Below are positions 40,484-53,500 of a DNA stretch of 64,000 nt, in pieces. The stretch comes from Lingula anatina (Eukaryota > Brachiopoda > Lingulata > Lingulida > Lingulidae). The position numbers and the translations under genes are program-made. The notes below the pieces were generated by a model, which was given only the letters and a program-made list of their open reading frames with translations, was not told where the DNA came from and searched no databases. Numbering within the stretch: position 1 is the stretch's first letter; the number at the start of each line of letters is the position of its first letter. The stretch is from assembly GCF_001039355.2 (NCBI RefSeq), contig NW_019775402.1, positions 69,532-133,531 of the forward strand, given 5' to 3'.

Positions 40484-42238
40484 ATGTCACAGGTGCCGTG
40501 CAAGAGAGAAGAAACAAAAAATCCTCGACCAACAGCCATTCCATCTCGGTCCACCACCATGTCAATGACTGAGAGAGATATAGCCATCAACCTCATCTCG
40601 GCTATTGAAGCCAATCGGGTCAGAAAGGTAGAGCAAATCTTGAGAAAAGGGCCAAAGCGGTTGTGGTCGGCTTTGATTAGCAATTACAAGCCACACGCCA
40701 TTGGGTCTGCGACTGTTCTTCACGTCGCCGCCCTTCAAGGGAACGCACGCGCCGTTGAATTACTGCTGGAGGCAGGTGCCGACCCAAACGTAACAACACT
40801 TGAGGTGTTCCAAATCACATCTCCAAACCCAAAGTTCTGGATCGCCAAATCCACGCCGCTTCACCTGGCCGCCTCCGTCGGCCAGCATGAGACCGCGCGA
40901 ATACTCCTCAAGTTTGGGGCCAAAGTGGATACACAGGACAAGAACGGCAGAACCCCACTTCACCTCACATGCATGAGCAAAGAGTCTGCTTGTGCAGCAG
41001 ACGTCCTGTTGGAGAACCGCGCATGCTTGAACTCCATGGATGCAGACGGGAAAACCCCTCTCCATTATGCAGCCATGCACGTGGAAATCGAGATGGTGAA
41101 GCGTCTTCTCTCCGCTGGCGCCGACATTGATTTTCAGGATCACGACGGGTTGTCGCCCCTTCTCTGTGCCATTAAATACAGCGCGACAAGGGTTGCAAAA
41201 TATCTCTGTGCGTGTGAGGCAAACCTCCAACTTCAAGACGCCAAGGGCATGGCACCACTGCACTGGGCAGCTCAGATAGGGCTACCAGAGTTGATCCATC
41301 TCTTTGTCGGCGTGTTCCGCGTGAACGTACATCAGCAGGACGCTCAGGAACGCACGTCCTTGCACGTGGCATGCCTGTACGGGGAGAGTGGAAGCGCCAC
41401 GGCTCTCCTTGAGTATGGCGCAGACGTCAACGCTTCGGCCCAGAACGGATATTCTCCGCTGCACTACGCCGCTAAGAGTGGTGATTTAGAATCCTGCTCG
41501 CTGCTTCTAAAAATGGGTGCAAACGCGCCGCAAAAGGACCGTTTGGGAAAGACGGCAGCAGATCTCGCGAGAACACCCGAGTTACAAGATTTGCTTCAAA
41601 CTGGAGAAGCAATGTCTCTGTTAGACAGGCAAGCATCCCCCGACAATGATTCTGACGGAGAATCTCTCGTAGCTTCTGGTCTTTGTGACAGCCGCCCGGG
41701 ATCTAGCAAGAAAATGAGTTTAGCATCTCCACGTCAGGAAAACCTTACTGACGACCAGGATCATGTTTCAGGCACAGACAGACCCAGCCATCGTCTGAGG
41801 TCCCACACCAGAGAGCTACTAGAAAACATCACCGACGATATGAAGGAAATTAAGGAGGCAGTCTCAGACATAAGGAGCTCATCCAAGATTCTCCAAGTCT
41901 TCCACGAGAAACCATTGGACTCATTTGCGGCTAAACTTTTTCTTCTTGTGTCGAAAAGGATCAATTGTGACTGGAAGGATTTGTTCCGATCACTTATGTC
42001 CAGATTCCACCAGTCGATGATTGTTGAGTCGAAAATCGAAGAAATCGTGTACGCGAACGAGAAGGATCTCTCGGAACAGTGTTATATATCTCTCGTCAGA
42101 TGGCGACAGAGTCGTGGGCTGCGCCTGCGCGTTGACGAGCTGATCGATGCCCTCAATGAGATCCTTAGACGGGATATAGCCGAGGAAGTGGAAAACTTTA
42201 TTTCGGAGCGAGGAAATTGTGAAAACTTTACCTTCTAA
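40484..42238 (+). CDS. Ankyrin-repeat protein with C-terminal death-like domain
   Basis: One uninterrupted 584-codon reading frame. Residues about 75-375 form eight or nine ankyrin repeats, seen as repeated TPLHLAA, TPLHYAA, SPLHYAA and LLxxGADxN signatures (VLHVAALQGNARAVELLLEA, GRTPLHLTC, GKTPLHYAAMHVEIEMVKRL). Residues about 380-470 are polar and Ser/Asp-rich. Residues about 480-575 look like a six-helix death domain (INCDWKDLFRSLM, CYISLVRWRQSRG, LRVDELIDALNEILRRDIAE). This matches animal ankyrin-death proteins, which act as adaptors in innate immune or apoptotic signalling; the role is inferred from architecture. No intron is present. The ATG at 40484 overlaps an acceptor-like CACAG, so the start may be the ATG at 40559. 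AATAAA at 42419-42424 is a plausible poly(A) signal. Confidence 0.85.
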   Translation: MSQVPCKREETKNPRPTAIPSRSTTMSMTERDIAINLISAIEANRVRKVEQILRKGPKRLWSALISNYKPHAIGSATVLHVAALQGNARAVELLLEAGADPNVTTLEVFQITSPNPKFWIAKSTPLHLAASVGQHETARILLKFGAKVDTQDKNGRTPLHLTCMSKESACAADVLLENRACLNSMDADGKTPLHYAAMHVEIEMVKRLLSAGADIDFQDHDGLSPLLCAIKYSATRVAKYLCACEANLQLQDAKGMAPLHWAAQIGLPELIHLFVGVFRVNVHQQDAQERTSLHVACLYGESGSATALLEYGADVNASAQNGYSPLHYAAKSGDLESCSLLLKMGANAPQKDRLGKTAADLARTPELQDLLQTGEAMSLLDRQASPDNDSDGESLVASGLCDSRPGSSKKMSLASPRQENLTDDQDHVSGTDRPSHRLRSHTRELLENITDDMKEIKEAVSDIRSSSKILQVFHEKPLDSFAAKLFLLVSKRINCDWKDLFRSLMSRFHQSMIVESKIEEIVYANEKDLSEQCYISLVRWRQSRGLRLRVDELIDALNEILRRDIAEEVENFISERGNCENFTF

Positions 42239-42682
42239 GACAATTGCATTGTTTCGTAATAACATCGTATTGTTGAATTTAAAGGCCCAGGAACATAACA
42301 TATGCACTGTCGCTAAAAGGGAAAGTTACATCTCTATATTTTTCCATCATGGTTTTAAATCAGTTAGGCGTACCGATTGCCATGAAAAGGGTCTATATGG
42401 GCACCCCAGGGAAAGCCAAATAAACTGAAAAACAGTCAGTGGAACTTTAGGTATAAATATTTTTATGAAATCACTGCTAATGTGTTTTCCTATTTGACCA
42501 CAAATGATTATGACATAAAATATAATATCTGCATCAGATATGAACTTTTTTATGTAGATAACAAGAATCGTTCTGTAATATTCTTGAAACAGTCAAAAGG
42601 GAATAAATATATCACGCTTTACCGATGAAAATTTGTTTTGAGGTTAATGAGCGACTTCCTTTTTTCATTGGGAATTTGTTTT

Positions 42683-42719
<37 letters not shown>

Positions 42720-44553
42720 TTTGATCTTACACTGCATTCATACCGCATTCATACTGCAATTTTGTGTTGAGCACTGGCCTTGTTCGCTCAATATATAGGC
42801 CTACCACGTGAATCATTTTTACAGTCTCTGCGTGCGTCCAACATATCTTATCAGGGCCCCTTTAAACGTAAACTGGGTGTGCTGATAAACTGATAAGATG
42901 TCGATGTTTAGGCAGTTCTATGTCACACAAGTAACTCATGCGCCTTACATCACTCCCTTATATTTCTCCCCAATTTCGATTTTAGATAGTTATTCAGTAA
43001 AAGACAATACTATGTCAAGGTATTCTGTTACAGACAAAGCTATGCTAAATACATGCCTAGATACAGTTTCTATATTAAACTGAAGAATCTGACCGTGATC
43101 AAGTGTCGTAATTAAGGCCGACATTGCGTTGTTATTTGATGACTTTTTAAAATTTTTGTATTGAATCATAATCTATTAATATCAAATTTAAATAGATCTG
43201 TCCACGCATTTATCTTTGAAAATTATTTTTATTTTATTTTATTTATTTTTTTTGGAAGGGGGGCCGGAGGGGGGGGGGATAAAAATCCTGGATCCGCCCC
43301 TGCAGGTTTAAGAAAAGCGTAAGACGGGAATTACCTGTGCAGAGCACAATACCACCCTATTGTACGTGTAATTTTTTCACGTACACGTAGGCCTATATGT
43401 GCCAACACGCAATGTACGTGCATAGGCATGGCTATGTAGAGAAATCGAATAACAATACCAATTTTGACTTACGGGATTACGGAATACGTGCAAGCACGAG
43501 TATATAGGCCCTACTGGTACATTACAGGGCACAATTTACACAAATACATTATAGATGGCAGCACACATCCCGCAATGCCTGCAATGCCTTGTATTGGTAC
43601 AAAAGCTATTTAAAGCACCTTTTTTTAGGTCACGCTCCTGTAGGTCGCCGCCATATCGGTGTTATGCTTTGAATATCATTCAGGTACGTTGGTTGACTGT
43701 TGGTTAACACTGATGCAAAGGCTCTTTCACACCTAGCGTACAGAGGTACATGTACGTATGAGTTTCGTATGTGACATCCACTATATGAACAGCTTTTCAA
43801 GCGTATGAAATCACCGGGGCAGGCTACCCTGTTTACAGCATATATATATAAGAATAAAGAAAAAAGCAGTGTATGGGATTGTTTTGGAACGTGCTCAAAA
43901 CATTTAATCTACCTCCGGGTATTCGAACGTTCACCGACGTTTGCCTGCCCACTCAAGACGTATAGGCCTACGACGTAAGGTCTGCGAATGGGCACTTTGT
44001 CTCAAAGCAGAGCACACAGCACAGGTATAAAACATCTGCGCATGCGTGCGAAATTGACAGAGCCTGCCAGTGTTTACCGTCTAGTTCATTTGGTTTAATT
44101 TGCTTTCTTGTGTCATTTGAGAAATTAATGGTGAATTCTTTCTTGATTATACGTATTAAAAGCTAAATCCAACAGACTTTGCTAAAATGACGCCTGCTTT
44201 GTATATAGGCCTATTTTATGTAAACTGAGCATAAATACAAATGTTGTCTTTCTGCGTCCCAAATGTACCTACAGTATGAACAGGCACTGAGCTTATAATT
44301 TTTTTAAACATTTATGCCCTGGTTAGTGAGCATTGGGGAGGGGGGTCACTGGGCTAAATTTGGCACGTATAAGGTTGTTGCTTGGTAATAGGTTAGGCCT
44401 TTCCCCGTAGGATTTTGAAGCTTAATTGCCTCCCAGATTATAAGTAGGCCTACGACGGGAAACTCAAGATTTTTGCTTAGTTTAAATAGTTAAATTACAA
44501 AGAGGACTATATTTTCAAATTTCAGCAAACGTGATTCAAACGGATAGGTGACA
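42239..44553. other. Intergenic between the two intronless genes
   Basis: Holds the ankyrin gene 3' end, a (GA)n tract (42686-42716), and a C/G-run repeat scrap near 43250-43310 (GATCCGCCCCTGCAGG). Just before the next start codon there is a good acceptor (TTTCAAATTTCAG, ending 44525), so a 5' UTR exon for the downstream gene may lie here. No coding exon recognised. Confidence 0.5.
42686..42716. repeat. (GA)n microsatellite
   Basis: About 15 GA units. Confidence 0.95.
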
Positions 44554-45996
44554 ATGGCGGCCCAGACATCCCTTTCCCTTTCTGACAAGGGGACGCTTCG
44601 CCCGCTTGGGCAGTTTGAGAACGCGTTCGCAACAATGCATGGATGTAAGAACACAACAATTGCCTTCACTTCGTGGATGAACTCGAAAATCTACATCTCA
44701 GACGATGTTTGGAAAACTTCACTTCACCTGCTCCAGAAAAACATCCCACACCTTCGTATAAACATAGAATGGAAAGACGGCAAGAGGTACTTCAAGTACA
44801 TAGACGATCCCCATGTGGATTTTGAGATCTTGGATGTGACGTCAGACGATAACTGGAAGACTGTGCACGAGGATATGATGAGCGTGAGGTTTGATAAAGA
44901 GAATGCACCTCTTTGGAAGATAAAGATTTTGCGTATGCCTAAGGTATGTGATGTCAACCACAAAGTGGAATCTACTCCAGATGCCTCGGGTGGTTTTGAA
45001 ACAGTAGTAGTGTTTGGCATTGATCATGCTGTATTCGATGGAATGTCAGATATACTGATGTTGAAGAAACTGCTTCAAATCCTTAACGCGGTCACAAAGA
45101 AAGAATCAATCGAAGATGACGAAGTCGTCACATTCCATCCGAACTTGGAGTCGCTATTGCCTCAAGACAAGCTTGCATTCAAGTGGAGAGACTATTTCCA
45201 AGTAATAAAAGAACAAATACATAGTTTATTTCCTTACCACAGTCAGTACTTGAAGTGTTTTCCACCACCACCAAAATCAGACGAGGGACACACAAAAACG
45301 ATTGCTTTCCATTTCACGATTTTAGAAACGGAAAGAATCATAGCAAAATGCAAGGAATGCGAGACAACTGTTCATGGCCTTTTGGTGGCTGCTGCATCCA
45401 TGGCTCTAGCAAATGCCATAAACGAAGGAAAAACGCCACGTAGAATAGATGTTCCGTCATCCCATATGGTTAATATGCGACGTTTCATGCCACCTGAGCT
45501 TCAAAATGCGTTCGGTCTTCTCATTGCTTCGGTTCACCTCACAGTGAGTGTTCCTGCTGCTGTCACCTATCGATCATTTTGGGAACTAGCCAAGAGTTCA
45601 AAACGGACACTTCACAATAGTTTGAATAACGGAGATGCAATAGAAGGTTGTAAAATGTTCAACTACTTTGTCCCTGATGATAACAGTGTGAAACGATTGA
45701 TGGCATCTGATATATGCAAATATGAATTTGGCACTTCAAATATGGGGGACTGTGACAAGTTGTGTCCTCCTGAAAAAGCAGACGATAATGTTCATGCCGC
45801 GAGAATAGTTTCCTCCTCCGCGATGCAGAATTTGTCCAAACCGTTTTATCACTACCTGCGTAAATTCCGCGGTCGCTTCTGTTACAATCTTGACTACGGG
45901 ACCAACAGGGTGTGCGAAGTGAACGCCATCAGATATGCCGAAATGACAGTGAAGCTGATGAAGATGGCGGCTGGCGACGAGAAAATGTGGACATAA
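44554..45996 (+). CDS. Condensation/acyltransferase-like protein (HxxxDG)
   Basis: Intronless frame of 480 codons from the ATG at 44554 (AACAATGGCGG context is acceptable; the frame is open a little farther upstream but without an ATG). The active-site signature HxxxDG is His158-Ala-Val-Phe-Asp-Gly163, inside VVVFGIDHAVFDG. The N-terminal half starts with the RPLGQFENAF pattern seen in alcohol acyltransferase and condensation-domain proteins, and near the end NLDYGTNR may stand in for the DFGWG structural motif. Such enzymes move acyl groups from CoA or carrier proteins to amines or alcohols. Substrate unknown. No signal peptide or clear membrane segment, so probably cytosolic. An upstream acceptor suggests an intron in the 5' UTR only. 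Confidence 0.75.
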   Translation: MAAQTSLSLSDKGTLRPLGQFENAFATMHGCKNTTIAFTSWMNSKIYISDDVWKTSLHLLQKNIPHLRINIEWKDGKRYFKYIDDPHVDFEILDVTSDDNWKTVHEDMMSVRFDKENAPLWKIKILRMPKVCDVNHKVESTPDASGGFETVVVFGIDHAVFDGMSDILMLKKLLQILNAVTKKESIEDDEVVTFHPNLESLLPQDKLAFKWRDYFQVIKEQIHSLFPYHSQYLKCFPPPPKSDEGHTKTIAFHFTILETERIIAKCKECETTVHGLLVAAASMALANAINEGKTPRRIDVPSSHMVNMRRFMPPELQNAFGLLIASVHLTVSVPAAVTYRSFWELAKSSKRTLHNSLNNGDAIEGCKMFNYFVPDDNSVKRLMASDICKYEFGTSNMGDCDKLCPPEKADDNVHAARIVSSSAMQNLSKPFYHYLRKFRGRFCYNLDYGTNRVCEVNAIRYAEMTVKLMKMAAGDEKMWT

Positions 45997-47024
45997 TTCG
46001 TAGGCGTACTTGTAAATTATTCTTTCCTTTGCACAGTGGTTTTTAAAGACTGGAATGGTGGAGGGGAAGATGCTGGACAAAAAGAAAAAGATTACAGTCA
46101 AATTGGACTGTATGGTATCTTATATTAGAGCCCATCATCATTTGAGAAGAGGAGGCCAGGGGATTTCTTTTCTTTTTCTTTTTTTTTTTTTTTTTTTGAA
46201 CCCTGGTGTTGCGTGTTGCAGACACGAGGCTTACAACATATAATTTTATAGTATAGTTTTAAAAGATGATAAATTTGAGGCATAACTTAGGCTGGGAATA
46301 GAAGCCTAGATGCCAACATATCCCCGAAAAAATATCCTTTTTGATGGTTACTCTTTAAGAAACGGGTCCCCCATGTCATTTATAGCACTATTTATACTGG
46401 TGTTGCAATACTAATGTCACCCCATGTAGTTTAAGTCTAGTTTAAACCTATGGTACATGTATGCATACAGCAATCAAAGAAAAAGTTCATCATATGTAAA
46501 TGGTGTTAAAACTTGTGAAAATATTTTCCTTCTTTCACGAAGCAAGAAAGTTAAAACTCATTCGATGAGGTGAGGCAACATTCGGATGCTTGACTAAAAG
46601 AGGAACCTTTCACTGTTTTCATTCAAGTTATCTGACTTGGAGGAAGGAGACTACTACTGCCAATCGTGTGACGCCAAAATTGAAAATGTCATCCTTTGTT
46701 ATATGGTACAAGGTACCACTAGTTTCCCGATCGTTTTGACGACAATTTAATACGGTGATTAATATAAGGATAACTATTACCCATGGCAGAATTTTTAATG
46801 AGCCCGCGCAACACGCATAATCTGCAACAAGAAAATGTTGTTGAAATGTGGAATTTTTGTAATAAAAAAAACGGAAAAATACTGTTGGTTATATATTATC
46901 AGAAAATTACCGGCAACATGCATAAATAGTTGCAACAATTCTGAGGAAAAAATTCATGTCTCCATGGACAAGTTGCAGCAAATAGGAGTGGTGTGCCAAT
47001 ATTATAAACGGTTTATACGTTCTT

Positions 47025-47118
47025 TTTTATTTTATTTTATTTTATTTTATTTTATTTTATTTTTTATTTTATTTGTTTTTTTTTNNNNNNNNNNNNNNNN
47101 NNNNNNNNNGGGGGGGGG
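47025..47118. repeat. (TTTTA)n tract abutting a 25-N gap and a G run
   Basis: T/A-rich pentamers run into Ns at 47085-47109, then ten Gs. A sequencing or assembly gap at low-complexity DNA. Confidence 0.9.
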
Positions 47119-47409
47119 GTTAAATCGGTAGAAACACTCCGTGTAAAGCCAAGGAAATATTTAACGCTTAATCACTTCGTACCTAACAAATGTTCCGGTG
47201 AATTTGGCTGTATCACACGGCTTGCAGGCATGCGGTTGATCAGTGCGATTGTTCCTAATATAGCTCCATCGTGACCAGCCGCTGAGTCACATACACGTTA
47301 GGCTTATTTCCATATTGAGCAACTTGGGCAGATCACATAACAACGCTAATTTGACTTCATATGTGACACTGTCCCGTCGCTGAAGTATTGGGAGAGTCAG
47401 CTTAATTAA

Positions 47410-47617
47410 GACCCCGTTCCCATACCTAGATCGATCTAGCAGGATCGATCCATCTCACAGGGGTTTCTCACTAAATTGCATTCAACTTAAGCGGCTCTAA
47501 TGTCTGGCATGCCTACTGAAACTATTATAGGGGTAATTAACTACCGTTTACCTTACCTTGGAGAAACAATGTAGGTAGATCCTGCTGGATAAATCTAGGT
47601 ATGGGAATTGGGTCTTA
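47410..47617 (+). mobile_element. GATC-rich short inverted-repeat element, diverged copy
   Basis: Begins GACCCCGTTCCCATACCTAG and ends CCTAGGTATGGGAATTGGG in complement sense. Keeps GGGGTAATTAACTACCG in the core. Confidence 0.7.
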
Positions 47618-47885
47618 GACCATGAGCAAGGCCTTGCGTTCTATTAAGTAAAAGCTTAAGGGTCTGTGTTTCAGATATCATGCAGTAAAAGTTCCCCCAC
47701 TCGGACAATGTTGAACTTAAACAAGCAAATTAAAAGTGGTCATTATAGCTTTATTAATACAAGGCTATTAGAAAAAAATTGATCAGTTTCCGATGTGATG
47801 CAAAGATTTGTTTTATCAGGTCGCAAGTAACCATGTATTGTGGGTAGCCAAACCACCAAATTTCATACTTTGCCAAAAAAAAAAA

Positions 47886-47932
47886 ATAATAATAATAATA
47901 ATAATAAATAATAATAATAATAATAATTATTA
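47886..47932. repeat. (AAT)n microsatellite
   Basis: About 14 AAT/ATA triplets. Confidence 0.95.
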
Positions 47933-48403
47933 AAAAAAATGAAATTTGAAAAAAAAGGAACAATGCAGAACACAATCGCCGATTTGTTTCTCGGAAAGAC
48001 GTAACAGGCAGTAACCGATTTGTTTCTCAGAAAGAAGCAAGAGACAGTAACCTCTCTTACTTTCGCCCCTTTTCATATATAATCACCCCCTTTAGCGTCG
48101 TGCTTTGATGCTCCCACAACACATAGCCCCAGTGTCGCCTGTATAACTTGTAACTTGGGACGACAATCGTTTAGGAGAACGTGGGACAATAAACTTGAAA
48201 CATTTAATGACTCACGAAAAACCATTAAGATTCATTTGAAAGGAACGTACCCCGCAATATATGACACGCAACTTTTTACATCGAAGGTATATATAAGCAC
48301 TTGTTGTCGAGTTGTCAGGTATTCATATCCAGGACAACAACATTGTTAGCATTTGTGTTTGAAGCAAAACAGACTCCTTAGGCGCCTGCGATCGGTGTAC
48401 AGA

Positions 48404-50491
48404 ATGTTTTTCCAATGGACGGTTGGATTGTTGCTTTTCCTTGTGACGTTAGGTAGGTGGCAAGGGTTATACATTAAATAATCATTGCATTTTTTAAGCA
48501 TTACATGGTCCCGCTCCAAGGTTCTAATGGTTTCTTTTGTGCTCGTTTGTTTGTCTGTCTGTCTGTCAATCTGTCTACATGTATATGTCTTATTTTTTGA
48601 GGGCAGAAAAATTCATACAATATTGGAGTGTATTGGCCTTACTCTACAATGTAGATTTGAGCTTTGATCCTCATAATGCCTTTTTCTTGGTCATAAGGGA
48701 CTGGCTGCTAAGACAATTTTCTTTGTCATTATGGTGGATAGAAGCTCTGAATTAAACGTGACCGTTTAATGCATTGCAATTACGTGGCCTATGTCTTTAT
48801 TTAGGAATTTTGATTATAAACTAAAGTGCGCCTACCACTTTTCCTCGACCAAAATAACTTGCAGCCACGAAGGGATTATCTTTTAACAAATGCCAAAAAT
48901 GATGTTATTAAGGAGCAAAAGTGTAGTTAAAACGGAAACTACACACACTGGACAATAGAAGTATCACCCCTACTGAACCAATACTTTGGGGGAGATAAAT
49001 GACTGTGGAATGATATGCTCCTGGTATCATTTTATTAACATCAAATTTCACAAAAAGACCAACAATACAATTCCATGGTACAGCGGTTTTATTCTCATTA
49101 GTCACATTATAAGTAGACCAGGCATTATAACTTTGATAACTCTGATTCAGGGGGTGACACTTCTATTGTCCAATGTGTGTATATGGTTATTATTTGCGTT
49201 TTCATGTTAACGAAACCACATGTGGTAATGTTGGCAAGAAAGACAACCATTTTTAATGCAGTAAATGTATATTGTTGCGCGGAAGCTTTTAGTGAGCACA
49301 TGCAGTGGTACATGTGCCTGTAAGACGTCGCGTTTTCCTCTCGCAAGAAGAAATGCGGCAAGTTCCCCACGACTATTTTCATCAAAACTTAAGTTCTGTC
49401 TTTGATATTTTGATGTAACCTACCATTAATAGGCAGATCTAAGTGGTTTTACAATTTACAATTATGCCCATATGGTTTTGGGCAATAACGGCGTTGGACC
49501 TCTCCCCCCCCCCCCTCCCCCCCCCCAACCTTCCCCTTGCTTTTTTTGATCCGCCAGTGTGTAATTCATTCTTAACAAGTCTGGGGGAAAACGGAAGAGG
49601 GGTAATCTTCACAAGCGGCGTATAATCATCGAAAATGTAGATTTATCCCGATAAAGCAAACCACTCAAAGTTGTGGCAGCTTGTACGGGATTTCAGAAGG
49701 TTTAAAGTTTCCCACAGATCGTCGATTTAGAATCCTGCCCGAGCTCATTAAAAACAACAGCCTCTGGCCACCGGTAATTATTTTCAGATGAATCCGTTCG
49801 TAATGAGATGCGTAATTCCTACGCAGAATCAATTTACGACCACTGTGACAATAACGACCACTTTGTAGAATTGTTTATGGTTTTTATGTGATTTTCTTTC
49901 AACACCCGTCACATGATTCGCCTACCACCATTAGGGAAAGACGATTCTCACCAACACGTTTTATGTGAAACACTTACAAGAGATATTCAATTCATATAAT
50001 CATCTCATTAAAAGGGACATCTTAACGATGACTGTACAGAGGAACTATCCATCTTGGTTAACAGAAGAATTTAACAACCTAAAAACCTAGTGATCTTTTA
50101 TGCCCCTCCAAAAAAGAGGGCATAGCTCCGCGTCGGTTTTATCACAACACGACAGGAAAAAACGAAGCAATCTCAAATATTAAGCTAGTTGAACATGGCA
50201 TGCCGTGTATACGGTTTGTACTTGGCATGTGAATGAGTCTTTGTGTCATCTATGTGGTAGCCTATGGAGAAAAGGGTAGGACAAAAGCTCAGTTTATTCA
50301 AATTAGGGTATAATATATAAAAATCATACTATAATTATAGTTGGTGTTATACCAGTACGGTATATATACAGTATGGTGTTATTACAGTAATTGCATTTGA
50401 GGATTTGTGAAGGAAGTGAGTTATCGAATAGTGCCCCCCCCCCCCATTTTTTCAAGCACGGGCCCCTGTTTCACAAAAACAAACAAACAAA

Positions 50492-50538
<47 letters not shown>

Positions 50539-53500
50539 CTTGGGTTCACTGCGTAAGAACTTAATTACCAAAGTTACATGGCCACGTGCGTAAATCTCAC
50601 CCTATCAGGAACAGTGTTAAAGCACTCTCACGGAAATCCAAGTCAACTAAGCCAGGGAACTGACTTTTTTTTTTTTTTTTTTTTGTGAAACTGGGGCCAG
50701 GTCATGGAAAACCTATCATTATTAGTCTCACTCAAATTAACATGTTCGTACATGTATACACAAGGTTTAGTTAGAAGGTTATTTTATGAAAACTTATCAA
50801 TAATTCATTCAGGGAATTCTCAGTGCCATGGCATTTATCCAACTCTGTTCTGGTATATTATACTGGAACTATTTATTTTCGCCTAGAGTTAGGTTTTTAT
50901 AAAACAAAATAATTTCCTTTTTTCGTCAGTTTACAGTTAAATCCAATCTTCAATGGTTTTTGACAGAAACGAACATTTAAAGGGATAATAACTGTTCGTT
51001 TTGGCCAAAATGATTTTCCTGATTAAACATCAATTTTCCCATACTTACCAATAGTTAACTAATCCATTTCTGCATTCAAAGTTAGTCCCTTTTTTTTATT
51101 TATTTTTTTTATTTTTTTGTAATAATCTCTTAAAGGGATAGTAACTGTTCATTTTGTCCAAAAAATGTTTTCCTGGTATAAAGGACAATTTTCTTATACT
51201 TACCAATGGTAAACGAATCCATTCCCACATTCAAAATTAGTCCCTGTTTTTTTTTTCTAAAAAGTTTTTTTTTTTGTGATAATCTCTTAAGATATTATTA
51301 CAGAGTGTAGACATCTGTGGAGGTCTCGTGATGTGATGGCAAGCACAAATTCCAAAATATTTGTGCTAACCGCCGTTTTTGGGGAAAAATAGAATTTATT
51401 GTATTTATTTATTTCTATGAGTTATTTACAATGTATTTAATGTGAAATATGGATATCTTAAGAACGGTTGTTATCCCTTTAAGAGTTTATTACAGAGTTA
51501 GTCATCTTTGGAGGTCACGTTATCTGATGACAAGCTCAGATGTCAGAAAATAGCTATACTGCCGTTTTTGTTGGAAAACAGAATATATTATATTTCTATG
51601 AGTTGTTCACAGTGTTTTTATTGTGAAATATAGATCTCATACGAAGAGTTATTATCCCTTTAATTCATTCGTTAGCCAAGTACAGTGTTTATGTACCACT
51701 TACTTTCATTTTAGAGCATCTTAAACATAAATGTTTTTTTTTTTCAATTTTTGATAAAAAAGAATAGATCTATTATTGTTTATTTAAGTTTTATTCAAAT
51801 CCGTAAGGAAATGTTTTCATTACGCCAGTATTATTATTCATATCTTATAGTTAAAAGTATTGTTTATTATATGATTTTAAAAGGCGAGCATATCATGTTA
51901 GGGTAGCGCATTTCCACCTTTACATGTGTAAGTATGATCCTGGAATAAATATTGATTAATTTAAAAAAGAAACTATTTCATTTGTAGGGGCAGTGAAGAG
52001 TCAACTTTCCAATGATCCGAACCCCAGCGCCGCCTTTCCTGAAGCACCTGCCAGTACTGACACTACATTACCGACAACAACACCAAACACTTATCCAAAG
52101 AAAGACGGCGACGACAAAGGTTAGTGTTTGGAACCAATGGTAGAAACATGTGACCAGATTAAATAATAATAACAACAGTGTCATACATTTCAATTCAGAT
52201 AATCCAAATAAGACAATTAAGGGGTAACCAATGGCCAAAACCATTATCTGTCGCACGGCGAAGAATAAAGTCGTTGCACTAATCTGAAGAACAAAAGCAA
52301 AGGTTGTATCACAAATAATGCCTAACATTTAAACTTATTTGAAAAGATGTCCTAGTGTTCTTGTCAGTAGAGCTATTGTAGAGATAATATACCGGTGTTT
52401 ACTGCATCTCTTAAATACGTTTTTAGATCACACAGCGTTTGTTCTAGTTAACATTTTCGTTGCTGCTTTTCATTCCTTTTATTTTACGCTTGGTTTGTTA
52501 TTTCTTTATTCTGTCGCTATTGATAACTCCGAATTCTATGTTTGAAAAGCAATTTCCCTTTAACTGTGCTCTGTCAGGCCTGTAGCCACGGGGGGTTCGG
52601 GGGGTTCAAAAGAACCCCCTTTTTACCGGTAAAAGGTCCCCTCTGGGTAAAATTTTATCTAGGCACATGAAGGTTTCATGGTAAAAGGTCCACTTTTTCA
52701 GAAAAAGAACCCCCCTTTTGCTGACCATAATTTTCGAGGCCATTTGACATCGCAGTTTCATAATCTCGGAACTTCTCGTCGAATCACGCCAACATCAATC
52801 ATTGAGTGACGTCACAATGGTTTCTGTTGCTATTATTTCCAGATCCCTCACACTTGCATACAATGACTATATGTGAGGACCATCAGGAGACGTTGAGATG
52901 TCCAGAGGGGTACGTGATTAAGTACAACTCTCATATTAACACCATTAATTCTACAAGTAGTATTCTCTGCTATTATTACTGTAGAATTAAGGTTTTCCCA
53001 TATATTGTAAAATAAAGCACAGCTAAACCCATACAATTTCAAATAGTGATGCTGTCCCGCTAGGACCTCAATTCGAAGCACTGATGGCTTTTATCTCCTG
53101 TGTGATATATGTATCACTTCATACATGTTGTATTATTGTTTGATTATGTGTATCATTTAGAATGATTTTGTCTTTGGTAGATTTCAAAGCAAGTGCACAT
53201 GGATGGGACTATGTCCCGTCCAATGCTCAACAAATTATTATTATTATTATTATATTATAACAGGCATTTTGTAAAGATAGAGAAAGCGTTCTTCGGCCGG
53301 GACAATCCTGAGACCTGCGTCCCAGTTGGGACGACGCAGGACGATCTGTGTGAGGCGACAGGAGTCGAGGAGGCCCTGAATGAGAAGTACTGCAATGACG
53401 GAGGTCAGGAGTGCACCATTGTAGCCCAGAGAGACCAACTCTCGGGTGACGATTTCAGTGACCGTTGTAGACTGACCGACACAGACACCTACTATCTCCG

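Larger units (their letters stand above)
45997..48403. other. Intergenic, repeats and an assembly gap
   Basis: No exon recognised. Contents are a T tract (46172-46197), a (TTTTA)n tract running into 25 Ns (47085-47109), a GATC-rich element (47410-47617) and an (AAT)n tract. The lectin gene promoter should lie just left of 48404; no clear TATA box. Confidence 0.6.

Noticed and set aside
40760-41263. 167-codon minus-strand ORF
   Set aside because: Shadow of the ankyrin repeats on the plus strand.
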